Origin: Burkholderiaceae bacterium
GTDB taxonomy: Bacteria; Pseudomonadota; Gammaproteobacteria; Burkholderiales; Burkholderiaceae
Direction: 5' to 3'
Assembly: GCA_021166835.1 (NCBI GenBank)
Contig: JAJPEN010000005.1
Coordinates: 36,273-100,272 of the forward strand
Length of the DNA: 64,000 bases
Shown here: positions 35,588 through 45,872 of the stretch, in pieces
Position numbering within the stretch: position 1 is the stretch's first letter
Layout: every line of letters begins with the position of its first letter
Program-made: the position numbers and the translations under genes
Notes under the pieces: generated by a model
The model's input: the letters and a program-made list of their open reading frames with translations, nothing else
Databases searched by the model: none
What the model was told of the DNA's origin: nothing

Positions 35588-37048
35588 TCAATCTCCAGTT
35601 GAATTGCTGCTCGCTGCGACGAGGGTTCCGCCGGTCGATCGGGCGAGATCCACCCAGGCGAGGCCGCGGTCGCGGCTTGCAGTGATCAGCGTCCGTCGCG
35701 CTAGTTCGACGGATTGGCGGCTGCTCTCCAGCTCGAACAGGCTGGTCCGTCCGGAGCGCCAGCTCGCGTTGTTGGCATCGAAGAGTTGTCGGGCTGCAGC
35801 GAGTCCCGCCCGTGCGTGGCGCTCACGCTGTTCGGCCGCGCGCAGGTTCGAGAACGCCGTCTCGACCTCCTGCACCGTTACCTGCAGCGCGCTCTGCAGC
35901 AGCGCGAGGGTCTGTTCGTAGCGGGCACGTGCCGCATCGACATTTGCCCGGCCCGCGCCGCCGTCGAACAGCGCCATCGAACCTGTGCCTCCCAGCGACC
36001 AGAGATCCAGCCGGGTGGTGCCGCCGGCCAGGCCGATCCACTGAGGGCCGAGCAACATGCTCAGCGAGAATCGCGGCAGCCGCGCTGCCATCGCGACCCC
36101 GATGTCCTGGTAGGCCGCCTCGGTGCTCTGCATCGCGGCCCTCACAGTCGGGTGGACCGCCAGCACGGTCGCGGGCAGCCCCACGGCCGCCGGCGGTGGC
36201 ACGGGCAGCGGATCGCCGTCGGCCGCATACAGGCCCTCGACGGTCTTCCAGGGCAGCATCGTCAAGGTGGCCAGGGCCAGACTGAGCTGGTCGCATTGGG
36301 CCTGGGTGGTGGTCAAGGCGCCCCGCGATTCGGCCAAGCCGCTCTCGATGCGCGAGACATCGGCGCGGCTGACCTGGCCGACCTCGTACCGGCGCGTCGT
36401 CATCGTCAGGGATGCCTCGCGCGAAACGACATCCGTGGTCTGCGCCAGGCGAAGCTGACCGCAGGCGTGTCGCGACAGGCTGGTGCTGGCGATCTGCGCG
36501 TGCAACGCCAGGCGCGTGGCCGAGGCGTCGGCCTCCTGGGCATCCAGGCGGTACTCGGCGGCCTTGGCGTTGTGGGCCAGGCGCCCGAAGAGGTCGAGTT
36601 CCCAGCCCAGGTTCAAGCCCAGACTCGCGGTGCTCTGGATCAAGGTTTGATCGGTGCCGCCCTGAGCCTTGGCCCGCCCGGCGCTGCCCTGCGCCTGCAG
36701 CAGCGGCATGCGAAGCGCCTGAGCGCCGCTCAACAGCGCGCGCGCTTCGGCCAAACGGGCGCTGGCAACCACCAGGGTCGGCGAATGGGCTTCGGCGCTG
36801 CGGACCAGTTCAGGCAAGGCCGGGTCGGGCAGTGCCAGCCACCAGTCTGCACTGTCTGCGACGGGCGCAGCGGTGCCCGTTCCCAACGACCATTGCGCCG
36901 GCGCGTTGGGCACTTCCACGGGTTTGGGCGGCAGCACGGTGCACGCTGCCAGCAGACTCGCAAGTGCCAGCGCGGTTGCCGAGTGCAGCCGGCATGCCTG
37001 CGCAAGCGAGGGGTTGATGAGGTTCGTCATGATGTCACTGGGTTTCAT
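35588..37048 (-). CDS. NodT/OprM-type outer-membrane efflux lipoprotein (second copy)
   Basis: A protein of 486 aa with a lipobox near residue 36 (SLLAACTVL). The TolC-like repeats show PALPELVRSAEAHSPTLVVASARLAEARA in the first half and a matching FDGGAGRANVDAARARYEQTLALLQSALQ in the second. It forms the outer-membrane channel for the RND system, separated from the adaptor by one base. Two starts are possible (37048 and 37030). A second member of the family lies at the other end of the operon beside MacAB. Confidence 0.92.
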   Translation of the reverse strand: MKPSDIMTNLINPSLAQACRLHSATALALASLLAACTVLPPKPVEVPNAPAQWSLGTGTAAPVADSADWWLALPDPALPELVRSAEAHSPTLVVASARLAEARALLSGAQALRMPLLQAQGSAGRAKAQGGTDQTLIQSTASLGLNLGWELDLFGRLAHNAKAAEYRLDAQEADASATRLALHAQIASTSLSRHACGQLRLAQTTDVVSREASLTMTTRRYEVGQVSRADVSRIESGLAESRGALTTTQAQCDQLSLALATLTMLPWKTVEGLYAADGDPLPVPPPAAVGLPATVLAVHPTVRAAMQSTEAAYQDIGVAMAARLPRFSLSMLLGPQWIGLAGGTTRLDLWSLGGTGSMALFDGGAGRANVDAARARYEQTLALLQSALQVTVQEVETAFSNLRAAEQRERHARAGLAAARQLFDANNASWRSGRTSLFELESSRQSVELARRTLITASRDRGLAWVDLARSTGGTLVAASSNSTGD

Positions 37049-37065
37049 CGTCCGGCAGTGCTCGC

Positions 37066-38280
37066 CTACTCATGCCGTAGCGCTTCGATGGGGTCTAAGC
37101 GGGCGGCGCGACGGGCTGGCACGTAACCGAAGATCACGCCGATGGCCGACGAAAAGATGAAGGCCAGCAGATTGATTTCGGCGTTGAACAGGTAGGGCAC
37201 CCGCATCAGCTGCGCGAGTGACACGGAAGCTGCAGTCGCGAAGGCCAGGCCGATCAGCCCTCCGAGCGAGGCCAGCACCATGGCCTCGATGAGGAACTGC
37301 AGCAGCACCTCATGTTCTTGCGCGCCGATGGCCAGCCGTAGGCCGATCTCGCGGGTACGCTCGGTGACGCTGACCAGCATGATGTTCATGATCCCGATGC
37401 CGCCGACGAGCAGGCTGACGGCGGCCACGGCACCGAGCAGCGAGGTCATCAGCGCAGTGGTAGCCGACAGGGTCTCGGCGATCTGGCGCGTATCGAGGAC
37501 ATTGAAGTTGTTGTCGTCACCTGGACTGAGCTTGCGCCGCTCGCGCAGCAGTTCGGTCAGGCTCGCCTTCACGAACTCGGGGTCGCTGCCCTCCTTCAAT
37601 GACACCAGCAGCGTGTCCACCCTCGTGCTTCCGGTTACGCGGCGCTGGGCCGTAGCTAGCGGCACGAGGATGATGTCGTCCTGGTCCAGGCCCATGGCTG
37701 CCTGTCCCTTGCTAACCAGCAGGCCGATGACTTCGCAGTCGAAGGTCTTGACGCGCACCGCACGACCCAGCGGGTCATCGTCACCGAACAGCTCCCTGCG
37801 CACCGTGGCGCCAATCACGCAGACCGAGGAGCCTGCGTCCAGTTCGGCCTGCGAGAAGAGTCGTCCCGCTGCGAGCGTCCAGCTGTTGGTCTGGAAGTAT
37901 TCGTTCGTGGTACCAGACACGCTCGTCGACCAGTTGCGGCCCTCGGCCACTGCGGTGACCGAGGCACGCACTTCAGGCGCCACCGCCGCCACACCGCCGA
38001 CCTGCGTGGCGATGGCCTGCACGTCGGCCAGGCGGAACGGCGGCGCGCCTGCGGTACTGCCGCCCCCCGGTCCAAAAAGGCGCTGCCCGGGCCGCACTTG
38101 GAGCAGGTTGCTGCCAAGGCTCTCGATCTGCGACTTGACCGCCCGCGTCGCGCCATTGCCGACGGTGACCATGGTCACCACAGCGCCGACGCCGATCACG
38201 ATGCCGAGCGTCGTCAACACCGAGCGCATCAAGTTGCGTCGGATCGCTCGCAAGGCCAGCAGGATGGTGTTCCACCACAT
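37066..38280 (-). CDS. MacB-type ABC transporter permease
   Basis: A protein of 404 aa with four membrane segments: one at the N-terminus (NLMRSVLTTLGIVIGVGAVVTMV) and three at the C-terminus (ISLLGAVAAVSLLVGGIGIMNIMLV, the LGGLIGLAFATAASV region and FIFSSAIGVIFGYVPA). The periplasmic MacB domain lies between them. The end AARLDPIEALRHE is the family signature. Here the ATPase is a separate gene, unlike fused E. coli MacB. It works with the MacA-like adaptor in export of peptides, macrolide-like compounds or siderophores. Confidence 0.93.
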   Translation of the reverse strand: MWWNTILLALRAIRRNLMRSVLTTLGIVIGVGAVVTMVTVGNGATRAVKSQIESLGSNLLQVRPGQRLFGPGGGSTAGAPPFRLADVQAIATQVGGVAAVAPEVRASVTAVAEGRNWSTSVSGTTNEYFQTNSWTLAAGRLFSQAELDAGSSVCVIGATVRRELFGDDDPLGRAVRVKTFDCEVIGLLVSKGQAAMGLDQDDIILVPLATAQRRVTGSTRVDTLLVSLKEGSDPEFVKASLTELLRERRKLSPGDDNNFNVLDTRQIAETLSATTALMTSLLGAVAAVSLLVGGIGIMNIMLVSVTERTREIGLRLAIGAQEHEVLLQFLIEAMVLASLGGLIGLAFATAASVSLAQLMRVPYLFNAEINLLAFIFSSAIGVIFGYVPARRAARLDPIEALRHE

Positions 38281-38282
38281 CG

Positions 38283-39007
<725 letters not shown>

Positions 39008-39011
<4 letters not shown>

Positions 39012-40309
39012 GGCGCGCTCGCGACCGTGCGTTCGACGATGACCGGCAGGCCTTCGGCGATGCCCTGGCCGGTGACTTCGGTCTGTCGGCCGTCACTGAG
39101 GCCCTTCTGCACGCTGATGGCCTTGGGCTGCCCCTGCTCCAGCACCCAGAGGGTGGCGCTCTCGCCAGGTCTGTCCTTCACTGCACCGGGCGAGCTGGCA
39201 CTGTCCGAAGGCGGCCGGGGCATCAGCTTGGATACCAGGCCGCCGCCGGCGGCCGCGGCCGCCGAAGCCGTGGGCTTGAAGCGCAATGCGCTGTTGGGCA
39301 CGAGCAGCACGTCGCGCCGTTCGGTGGCGGCGATCGTGGCAGTGCCGGTCATGCCCGGACGCAGGCTCAGGTCGCGGTTGTCGACGCTGAGCAGGGTCGT
39401 GTACGTGACCACGCCGTCGGTGATCGTCGAGCCGTAGGCCACCCGTATCACGCTGGCCGGGTACTTGCGCCCAGGCTGCGAGGCAACGGTGAAGTGTGCC
39501 CGCTGCTCCTTGGCGACCTGGAAGACATCGGCCTCGTCGACGTTGACCGACAACTCCATCTTCGCCAGGTCCTGGGCCAGCGTGAGCAGCGTGACGGCCT
39601 GCAGCGAGGCGGCCACCGCGCTGCCCGGCTCGATGGATCGAGCGAGCACGATGCCGTCGATGGGCGAACGAATGGACGCCTTGTGCAGATTCGTCTCGTT
39701 GGTGGACAGCGATGCGCGCCGCTGCGCCACGGTGGCAACGGCGACGCCTTCCGCCTCGACCGCTTTGTCCAGCGCAGCGCGCGCGGAGTCGAGTTCTATT
39801 CTGGAAGGCAGCCTGCCTTGCGACAGGCGGGCCACGTCTTCGAGCTTCGCGAGGGTGGTTTGCGCTTCGCGCACTGCGGCGCGAGCCTGTCGCTGCTGGG
39901 CCTGCGCGGCAGCGAGATCAGCTTGGGAGCCAGCCACGGCGTCGCGCAGCTTGGCCGTGTCGAGCTGCAACAGCAACTGGCCCTTGCGAACCTGATCGTT
40001 GACATCGACCAAGACGTTCTCGACGGTGCCCGACAGTTCGCTGCCGATGTTGACGGTGCGCGTCGGCTTCAAGGTGCCGGTGGCGCTCACGGTGATGGCC
40101 AGCGATCCGCGCGCTATCGGCACGGTGACGTAGCGCGGTGCTCGCGCTTCGATCTGGGTGCTGCGCCACAGGACGTAGGCGCCGACGGCCGCCGCGACCG
40201 CGACGACGGTCAACCAGACGAACGGCCGCTTGTACCAACGACGAACCGCATTGGGTCCCAGCAGGCCGGTCAGGTCGTGTTTGCGATCGGGCATAGATGA
40301 TTCACTCAC
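39008..40309 (-). CDS. MacA-type periplasmic adaptor
   Basis: A protein of 433 aa. An N-terminal membrane anchor (FVWLTVVAVAAAVGAYVLW, about residues 30-50) is followed by lipoyl halves (ELSGTVENVLVDVNDQVRKGQLLLQLD and ASIRSPIDGIVLARSIEPGSAV), a helical hairpin rich in Ala and Gln, and barrel domains. A Gly/Ala-rich insert (about 345-370) is present near the C-terminus. It connects the MacB-like transporter to an outer-membrane factor encoded just upstream. Confidence 0.92.
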
Positions 40310-40313
40310 GGCG

Positions 40314-41846
40314 TCACCGCGTTGCTTCTGTCAAAGAAAGGAATCTGCCGACGGACGCCTCTGGAGCGGCGCTCCCACCGGAAGCGGACGGTGCCTGCCA
40401 GCCGCCACCCAGCGCCTTGTAGAGGCGCACCTGGCTCAGGAGCTGACTCGTGCGTGCTGACGACAGGCTGCTGGCTAACGTCAATGCGGTGCGTTGCGCG
40501 ACGAGCAGTGTGATGAAATTTGTCAGGCCAGCGCGATAGCGATAGGTAGCTAATTGCAGTGAAGCGTCGGCGGAAGCGCTGGCGCGCTGCAGGCTGGCGA
40601 TCTGGTCGCGTCCTTGTAGCAGGGCTGTGGCGGCATCTTCGACATCCTTCAGCGCAACGAGCACGGCTGCCTCGTAACTGGCGCGCGCACTGTCGAGAAT
40701 GGCCTGTTGCTCGGACACCCGCGCTCGCGCCGCGCCGCCGTCGAACAACGGCCAAGCCACCGACGCCGAGATCCCTGCCAGTACCGCGCGGCCGGCATTC
40801 AGCCCCGACAGCGTGCTGGCGGCCAAGCTCAGATTGCCCGCGATAATGAAGCTCGGCTTGCGCTCGGCCTCGCGCTGCGACAGCGTTGCCAACGCGGAGC
40901 GAACGTTGGCTTCCGCGGCCACGATGTCGGGTCGGCGCCGCAGCAGGTCTGCGGGCACCCCCGCCGATGGCCACTCAGGCGCGCGTGGCCCCTCGCCGGC
41001 CTGGGCGAGTCGCACAGTCAGCGAGCCTGGCGGACGCGCCAGCAGTACGGCCAACTGATGCTCCGTCTGGCGCAGCGATGATTCCAGGGCGGGTAGTTCG
41101 GCAGTAGTCTGCTCGACCGATGTCTGCGCCTGCTCTACATCTAAGGCACTCCCAAGACCAGCTTGAGCGAGCCATTGCGTCAGTTGCAGGTTCTCGGTCT
41201 GAGTAAACAGGCTGTCGCGTGCGATGGCCAGGCGTTCGCGCGTGCCGTGCCACTGGAAATAGGCTTGGACAACATCGCCAGCGATGGCTAAGCGCGTAGC
41301 GTCTAGCACGGCATTGCTGGCGGCGACGTTCGCATCAGCAGCGGCGACCGCACTGCCCAAGGCGCCGAATGCGTCGAACTCCCAACTGGCATCCAGGCCG
41401 ACCTGGTAGCTGTTCTTGGTCACGTCGGCACTGCGATTACGCGCGCGGGCGCCCGAGCCTATGACCAAAGGCGACAGCGCCGCGGCCGTCACATCGCGAA
41501 ACGCACGTGAGCGTGCGAGCGTGGCACGCGCCTGCGCGAGGTCGAGATTGGCCTTCAAGGCCTCCTCGACCAGAGCATCGAGCAGCGGATCGCGGAAACC
41601 GTTCCACCAAGACGGAGGCGTGAGCATCTTGCCGTCCAGATCGCTGGCTTCGCTCCACTGCGCCGGCAGCGAAGCCACCGACGACTGCACGTCCGCGGAC
41701 GCGGTGTTCGTGGCGCAGCCCTGCAGCACGGCCAGACAGGCGCAGCCGGCTCCGATCACCGTGCTCAAGTATCCCAACCGGGTCGGCCACCTTGGCCTGG
41801 CCGCGGTTGAACCGGCCGGTTGCGCGCAGATTGCGAAGAGCTTCAT
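40314..41846 (-). CDS. NodT/OprM-type outer-membrane efflux lipoprotein (first copy)
   Basis: A protein of 510 aa with a signal peptide and lipobox (CLAVLQGCAT). It has the two TolC-type repeats (WWNGFRDPLLDALVEEALKANLDLAQARATLARSRAF and WPLFDGGAARARVSEQQAILDSARASYEAAVL). It precedes the MacA-like adaptor by four bases and is the natural exit channel for the MacAB system, though it could also serve the RND pump downstream. Confidence 0.92.
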   Translation of the reverse strand: MKLFAICAQPAGSTAARPRWPTRLGYLSTVIGAGCACLAVLQGCATNTASADVQSSVASLPAQWSEASDLDGKMLTPPSWWNGFRDPLLDALVEEALKANLDLAQARATLARSRAFRDVTAAALSPLVIGSGARARNRSADVTKNSYQVGLDASWEFDAFGALGSAVAAADANVAASNAVLDATRLAIAGDVVQAYFQWHGTRERLAIARDSLFTQTENLQLTQWLAQAGLGSALDVEQAQTSVEQTTAELPALESSLRQTEHQLAVLLARPPGSLTVRLAQAGEGPRAPEWPSAGVPADLLRRRPDIVAAEANVRSALATLSQREAERKPSFIIAGNLSLAASTLSGLNAGRAVLAGISASVAWPLFDGGAARARVSEQQAILDSARASYEAAVLVALKDVEDAATALLQGRDQIASLQRASASADASLQLATYRYRAGLTNFITLLVAQRTALTLASSLSSARTSQLLSQVRLYKALGGGWQAPSASGGSAAPEASVGRFLSLTEATR

Positions 41847-41871
41847 GGGCAGGCTGTTTTCGAATCAGCGG

Positions 41872-42462
41872 TCAAGCACCCTGCATCGCCGCCATCACGA
41901 CCTCACGGACGATTCGGCCACCTTCCGGCGCGCTCCAGTCGCCTGCCAGTTCGGCAATGACTTGATTGGTGCTGGTGAGCGTCACACCGTGCCGCTCCAT
42001 CCGACGCAACGCGATGTCGTCGCCCATCTTGGTGGGCGAGCCACCGGCGTCCGCCACAACTTGAACGTCGTACCCCATCTTCACCAAGGTGAGCGCGGGG
42101 AAGACCGTGCAAACATCGTTGGTCACGCCGGCCAAGATGATCTTGCGACGGCCGGTAGCCGCCACCGCTTGGGAGAAGCGGTCGTCGTCCATCGCGTTGA
42201 CCACGCCGGAGCGCTTGATGCGGGCCTCGAATGCCTGCGGCAGTGCCGACTGCAACTCAGGCATCAACGGACCCTGCGCGGCCTCTTCCATACTGCTGGT
42301 CAGTACGACCGGCATGTTCAGGATGCTGGCCGTCTTTGCCAGCATCAGCGCGTTGCGCTTCATCTCCTCGACAGGAATGGATGTCACCCACCCCATCGTG
42401 CCGAGTTGATGGTCGACGAGTAGCATGGTGGCGGTGTCGCCGGTGAAGCGTTCAAAGGTCAT
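41872..42462 (-). CDS. Isochorismatase-like (YcaC family) hydrolase
   Basis: A protein of 196 aa of the cysteine-hydrolase superfamily. The catalytic triad elements are the Asp of LLVDHQLGTM (near residue 16), a Lys in the RIKRSGVVNAMDDDRF region and the Cys of LAGVTNDVCTVFPAL. Relatives include YcaC and isochorismatases that act on amides or vinyl ethers. The substrate is not evident. It is in line with the efflux genes downstream (25 bp) and pirin upstream (24 bp). Confidence 0.88.
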   Translation of the reverse strand: MTFERFTGDTATMLLVDHQLGTMGWVTSIPVEEMKRNALMLAKTASILNMPVVLTSSMEEAAQGPLMPELQSALPQAFEARIKRSGVVNAMDDDRFSQAVAATGRRKIILAGVTNDVCTVFPALTLVKMGYDVQVVADAGGSPTKMGDDIALRRMERHGVTLTSTNQVIAELAGDWSAPEGGRIVREVVMAAMQGA

Positions 42463-42486
42463 GGAGTTCTCCGGTTGAATTGATAG

Positions 42487-43218
42487 TCAATGCGTGAAGG
42501 GTGTCCCGCTAAAGACCATCACCTTGGCGGGACCGCGAGTGGCGCGGAGTCGCACGGTCGTGGCCGTGCCCTGTGCGGGATAGAGCGCCGTCCTCAAGTC
42601 TTCAGGCGACAACGCCTGGTCGTCGATCGACGTGGTGCCGGCAACGGGCATGACGAAAGCGGCTTGCCCCGCCTCGACAGGTACGGCGAGTTCGGCGTCC
42701 TGCTCCAGCGAGATGTCGAGGATGTTCACGTCGGTGGGTGGACGCAGAGGCGAGCGGCTCTCGCCGAACCTGCCCGCTGCCACGCGCACCTTGGCGCCGA
42801 GCGCCGTGGCCACAGGCACGTCGCCCGGTGCGACACCCATTGAATGAGGCGCAGACGCGCGCTGTGCGTCGGGCAAGGCGACGAATATCTGTAGCGCGTG
42901 TACGGTTCGACCCGGCTCCGCCGGCACTTCCTCGTGGACCACACCCTGGCCGGCCGCCACCCAATGCAGACCGCCGGGCAGGATGACGTTGTTTGTGCCG
43001 GTCGAATCGCGGTTCGCGATGCCGGTCTCCGAGTCCAGGAAGAGATAGGACACGGCAGAGAAGCCGGCGTGGGGATGGGGCGCGAAGGTGGGTGCGCTCA
43101 TCCATGCGTGGTCTACGCCGATGAACGGGTTGATGGCAGACGCGGCGCCGCGCAGACCGAAGGCACGAAAATTGGCACCGTGGTGAGCGCGTTGCATGGG
43201 TATGAGAATGCGGGGCAT
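42487..43218 (-). CDS. Pirin family protein
   Basis: A cupin protein of 243 aa. The metal-binding residues of the N-terminal cupin are in APHPHAGFSAVSYL and WVAAGQGVVHEEVP (two His, then His and Glu), as in pirins with quercetin-2,3-dioxygenase activity. Such proteins bind iron and respond to redox state. Its position among an ene-reductase, a cytochrome b561 and an isochorismatase-like gene suggests handling of quinone or flavonoid-like compounds. Confidence 0.9.
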   Translation of the reverse strand: MPRILIPMQRAHHGANFRAFGLRGAASAINPFIGVDHAWMSAPTFAPHPHAGFSAVSYLFLDSETGIANRDSTGTNNVILPGGLHWVAAGQGVVHEEVPAEPGRTVHALQIFVALPDAQRASAPHSMGVAPGDVPVATALGAKVRVAAGRFGESRSPLRPPTDVNILDISLEQDAELAVPVEAGQAAFVMPVAGTTSIDDQALSPEDLRTALYPAQGTATTVRLRATRGPAKVMVFSGTPFTH

Positions 43219-43238
43219 GACGATTCCTTGTGTTCGCT

Positions 43239-43769
43239 CTAGCGAGAACCAAGTCCCATCCGACGCAGTAGTCCGTCTTTGCGGATGAACTGGTGGTAAA
43301 GGGCAGCCAGCACGTGGCCGGTGATGAGCAGCATCAGGAGGTTGGCTATTGCGCCGTGAAGGACGCGGGCGCCGTGACCGTCAAAGTTCGTCGGCAAGTG
43401 CCCGAGGCCCTCGAACACGATGCGGGGAAGATCGGTCTGCGCCGCGAGCACGATCCCGCTGATGCTCATGACGACCGGCAGGAGATAGAGGGCGTAGTGG
43501 CCGAATTCGGTGAGTCGATTCAGGTTGGTCCGATCGCCATAGGCGGGTTTGGGATGCGCGGTCTTCAGTCGAACCAGGAACCGGACGACGGTCAGGACCA
43601 GAATCAAGTTGCCGGCGATCATGTGGTTTCTCAGCGCCAGCAGCTTTTCCGGTACGTCGTTGGCCGTGCGAGCAAGGAAAGTGCTTCCCAGCCCCAGTTC
43701 GACCAGCAGGAGCAACACCAGAATCCAGTGAAGGGCAATCAAGCCGGCGTGGTATCGGCGAACGGTCAT
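43239..43769 (-). CDS. Cytochrome b561 (CybB-like)
   Basis: A membrane protein of 176 aa with four hydrophobic helices and conserved heme-ligand His residues: in YHAGLIALHW in helix 1, LRNHMIAGN in helix 2 and VLHGAIANLLMLLITGHVLAAL in the C-terminal helices. It transfers electrons between the quinone pool and periplasmic or membrane partners. It overlaps the ene-reductase gene by four bases, which suggests a functional pair. Confidence 0.9.
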   Translation of the reverse strand: MTVRRYHAGLIALHWILVLLLLVELGLGSTFLARTANDVPEKLLALRNHMIAGNLILVLTVVRFLVRLKTAHPKPAYGDRTNLNRLTEFGHYALYLLPVVMSISGIVLAAQTDLPRIVFEGLGHLPTNFDGHGARVLHGAIANLLMLLITGHVLAALYHQFIRKDGLLRRMGLGSR

Positions 43770-44854
43770 GCGATTGCTCCATTGCCAGCCGCCGTCTGGA
43801 CCAAGGTTGGGTAGTCCGTGTACCCCCGTGTGCTTCCCCCGAAGAAGGTGTTTCGGTCAGCGTTGTTGAGCGGTGCATTCGTCTTGAGACGTTCGACGAA
43901 ATCCGGATTGGCGAGCACCATCTGTCCGTAAGATTCGAGGTCAGCCAGACCGGACGCGATATCGGCACCGATCTCCTCGCGAGGCCGGCCAGGCCGGTTC
44001 ACGATGAGCGCCTGTGACCACAACCGACGCATGTCAGACAGCAGCGGCTCGTTGCCCTGGTGCATGACATGCACGTAGGCCAGTTTCAGCTTGTTCAGTT
44101 CGGTGACGAGGTGGCGGTAGAGGTCTGGGCCTTCGTTCCCTTCGTCGATGCCCCACAGCGTCGTTCCCGGCGACAGCCGAATGCCCGTCCGATCTGCGCC
44201 AATTTCCTGCGCAATCGCGGTAGCCACCTCGACGGCGAAGCGCGCTCGGTTTTCGATGGAGCCGCCATACTCGTCGGTACGCGCATTCGCGTTGGGGGCG
44301 AAAAACTGCTGGATCAGGTAAGCGTTTGCGCCATGAATTTCTACGCCGTCGGCGCCGGCCTCGATGGCACGACCCGCGGCGTGGCGGAAGTCGGCCACGG
44401 TCTGGCGCACTTCGACCGTGCTCAGCGCACGTGGCACCGGCGCAGTCTGCATGCCCTTGGGCGTGAACATCTGCGCGCCGGACCCGATGGCCGATGGCGC
44501 GACGCTCTGACGGTGGTGAGGCGTGTTCTCCGGATGGGACAGGCGCCCGGCGTGCATCAGCTGGATGAACAGCCGGCTGCCGCGCGCGTGAACCGCGTCC
44601 GCAACCGACCGCCAGCCGATGACATGGGCCTCGGTGTAGATGCCCGGCGTCGCCATGTAGCCCTGGCCATCGTCGGACGGCTGGACACCCTCAGTGACGA
44701 TCAGGCCAACGCTGGCCCGCTGCGCGTAATACTCGGCCGCAGCGACCCCCGGCGTGCCGTCGAATCCGGCACGCGAGCGGGTCATCGGCGCCATCACCAA
44801 GCGGTTGCGCAAGGTGTAGCGGCCAACTTGGACAGAGCTGAAGACAGTAGACAT
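43766..44854 (-). CDS. Old-yellow-enzyme family alkene reductase (NemA-like)
   Basis: A protein of 362 aa. It starts with the family block RNRLVMAPMTRSRA, has the substrate-binding pair in EIHGANAYLIQQFF (His and Asn) and the proton-donor Tyr region NARTDEYGGSIENRARF, and ends with FFGGSTRGYTDYPTL. FMN-dependent ene-reductases of this group reduce electrophilic C=C bonds, N-ethylmaleimide, nitrate esters and nitro compounds using NAD(P)H. The gene overlaps cytochrome b561 and belongs to the redox half of the operon. Confidence 0.94.
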   Translation of the reverse strand: MSTVFSSVQVGRYTLRNRLVMAPMTRSRAGFDGTPGVAAAEYYAQRASVGLIVTEGVQPSDDGQGYMATPGIYTEAHVIGWRSVADAVHARGSRLFIQLMHAGRLSHPENTPHHRQSVAPSAIGSGAQMFTPKGMQTAPVPRALSTVEVRQTVADFRHAAGRAIEAGADGVEIHGANAYLIQQFFAPNANARTDEYGGSIENRARFAVEVATAIAQEIGADRTGIRLSPGTTLWGIDEGNEGPDLYRHLVTELNKLKLAYVHVMHQGNEPLLSDMRRLWSQALIVNRPGRPREEIGADIASGLADLESYGQMVLANPDFVERLKTNAPLNNADRNTFFGGSTRGYTDYPTLVQTAAGNGAIA

Positions 44855-44901
44855 TTGGGATTCCGAAGGGTTGTGTGGGACTCGCTGGGGATCGAGGTCG
44901 A

Positions 44902-45795
44902 TCAGGCACTCTTGGAGATCAACGCACGCTGGACCAGTGCATCGGATTCGGCGAGAAAGGCACTTGTGTGCTCGGGCGTGAGACCTGCCGAAGGCAGGAT
45001 GGCTCGGGCCTTGTTGTCGAAGAACGCGCCGCTGCGAGCCTCCAACTCTGGTGCGAACAGCAGTGGTGCAATTCGCCGCGCGTAGGCTTCGGCGCTCGGC
45101 GTCAGCAGACCGATCAAGCCTTCGACCAGCGAGGACAGCAGCTTGCGGCCCCCGAGGTAGTTGCTGCGGATGTCCGTCTTGACCAGCCCGGGATTCAAGC
45201 CGAACGTGCCCACGTGCGAATACCGACGGGCGGCGTCGAGAACCAGCATCTCGTTCCCCGCGACCGTGTTCATGTGCACGGCCATCGCTCCATAGGACCG
45301 CTCTGCGTTCAGGTCGCCCAGCTTTCCGGTTTGGCCCGCGCCTGGATAACCCATCACGAATACGCGCGGTCGGGGCTGGCCTGCGGGCCGTCCCGCGCCA
45401 AGCGTGGGCGCGATCTCGCGGAGGATGACCAGGCGGCTAAGAAAGCTGACCGCCATGTCGCGCTCCAGCCCCTCGGACGTTTCCTGACGCTGAGGCGCCG
45501 CAAAGATTCCGGTGGTGAAGACGACGACGTCGAGTTGCTCGGCAGGCAGCAACGCAGCGACGCGCAGTGCTTCCTGCATGCGGCTCAGGTCGGCGCGAAG
45601 GAATCGGATGCCGGCCGCGTCGGTGTCACGATGGGTTTGACCCACCACGGTCACCTCTGCGCCGCTCGCAGCGAGGAGCTTGGCCAACGCGCGACCGAGA
45701 CCGCCTGTCCCGCCGATGATGGCGACCTTCTTCCCCTGCAGCAAGGTGCTGCTCAGAGCCAGGGGAGCGAGGTGGAATGAAGAATCTCGTTTCAC
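44902..45795 (-). CDS. SDR-fold oxidoreductase, first gene of the redox/efflux operon
   Basis: A protein of 297 aa. The cofactor motif is VAIIGGTGGLGRALAKLLA. The middle part has LNAERSYGAMAVHMNTVAGNEML, where the usual catalytic Tyr-x3-Lys cannot be made out, so it may be a divergent member. The end of the Rossmann domain reads FGLNPGLVKTDIRSNYLG. It is divergent from a LysR gene 77 bp away and leads a run of minus-strand genes that extends to the RND pump. Confidence 0.85.
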   Translation of the reverse strand: MKRDSSFHLAPLALSSTLLQGKKVAIIGGTGGLGRALAKLLAASGAEVTVVGQTHRDTDAAGIRFLRADLSRMQEALRVAALLPAEQLDVVVFTTGIFAAPQRQETSEGLERDMAVSFLSRLVILREIAPTLGAGRPAGQPRPRVFVMGYPGAGQTGKLGDLNAERSYGAMAVHMNTVAGNEMLVLDAARRYSHVGTFGLNPGLVKTDIRSNYLGGRKLLSSLVEGLIGLLTPSAEAYARRIAPLLFAPELEARSGAFFDNKARAILPSAGLTPEHTSAFLAESDALVQRALISKSA

Positions 45796-45872
45796 GAAAG
45801 TAAGCCTTGAACTTGATGTCTGCTATCTTCCATCGCTTCTTCATCGGGATAAATATGGTCTACTGAGAATCA
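45796..45872. promoter_or_regulatory. Divergent promoter region, SDR operon and LysR
   Basis: This 77-bp gap between the SDR start and the LysR start is less GC-rich than its surroundings and must hold the promoters of both. LysR regulators usually bind and activate from such a shared region. I do not see a clear consensus -35/-10 pair. Confidence 0.5.
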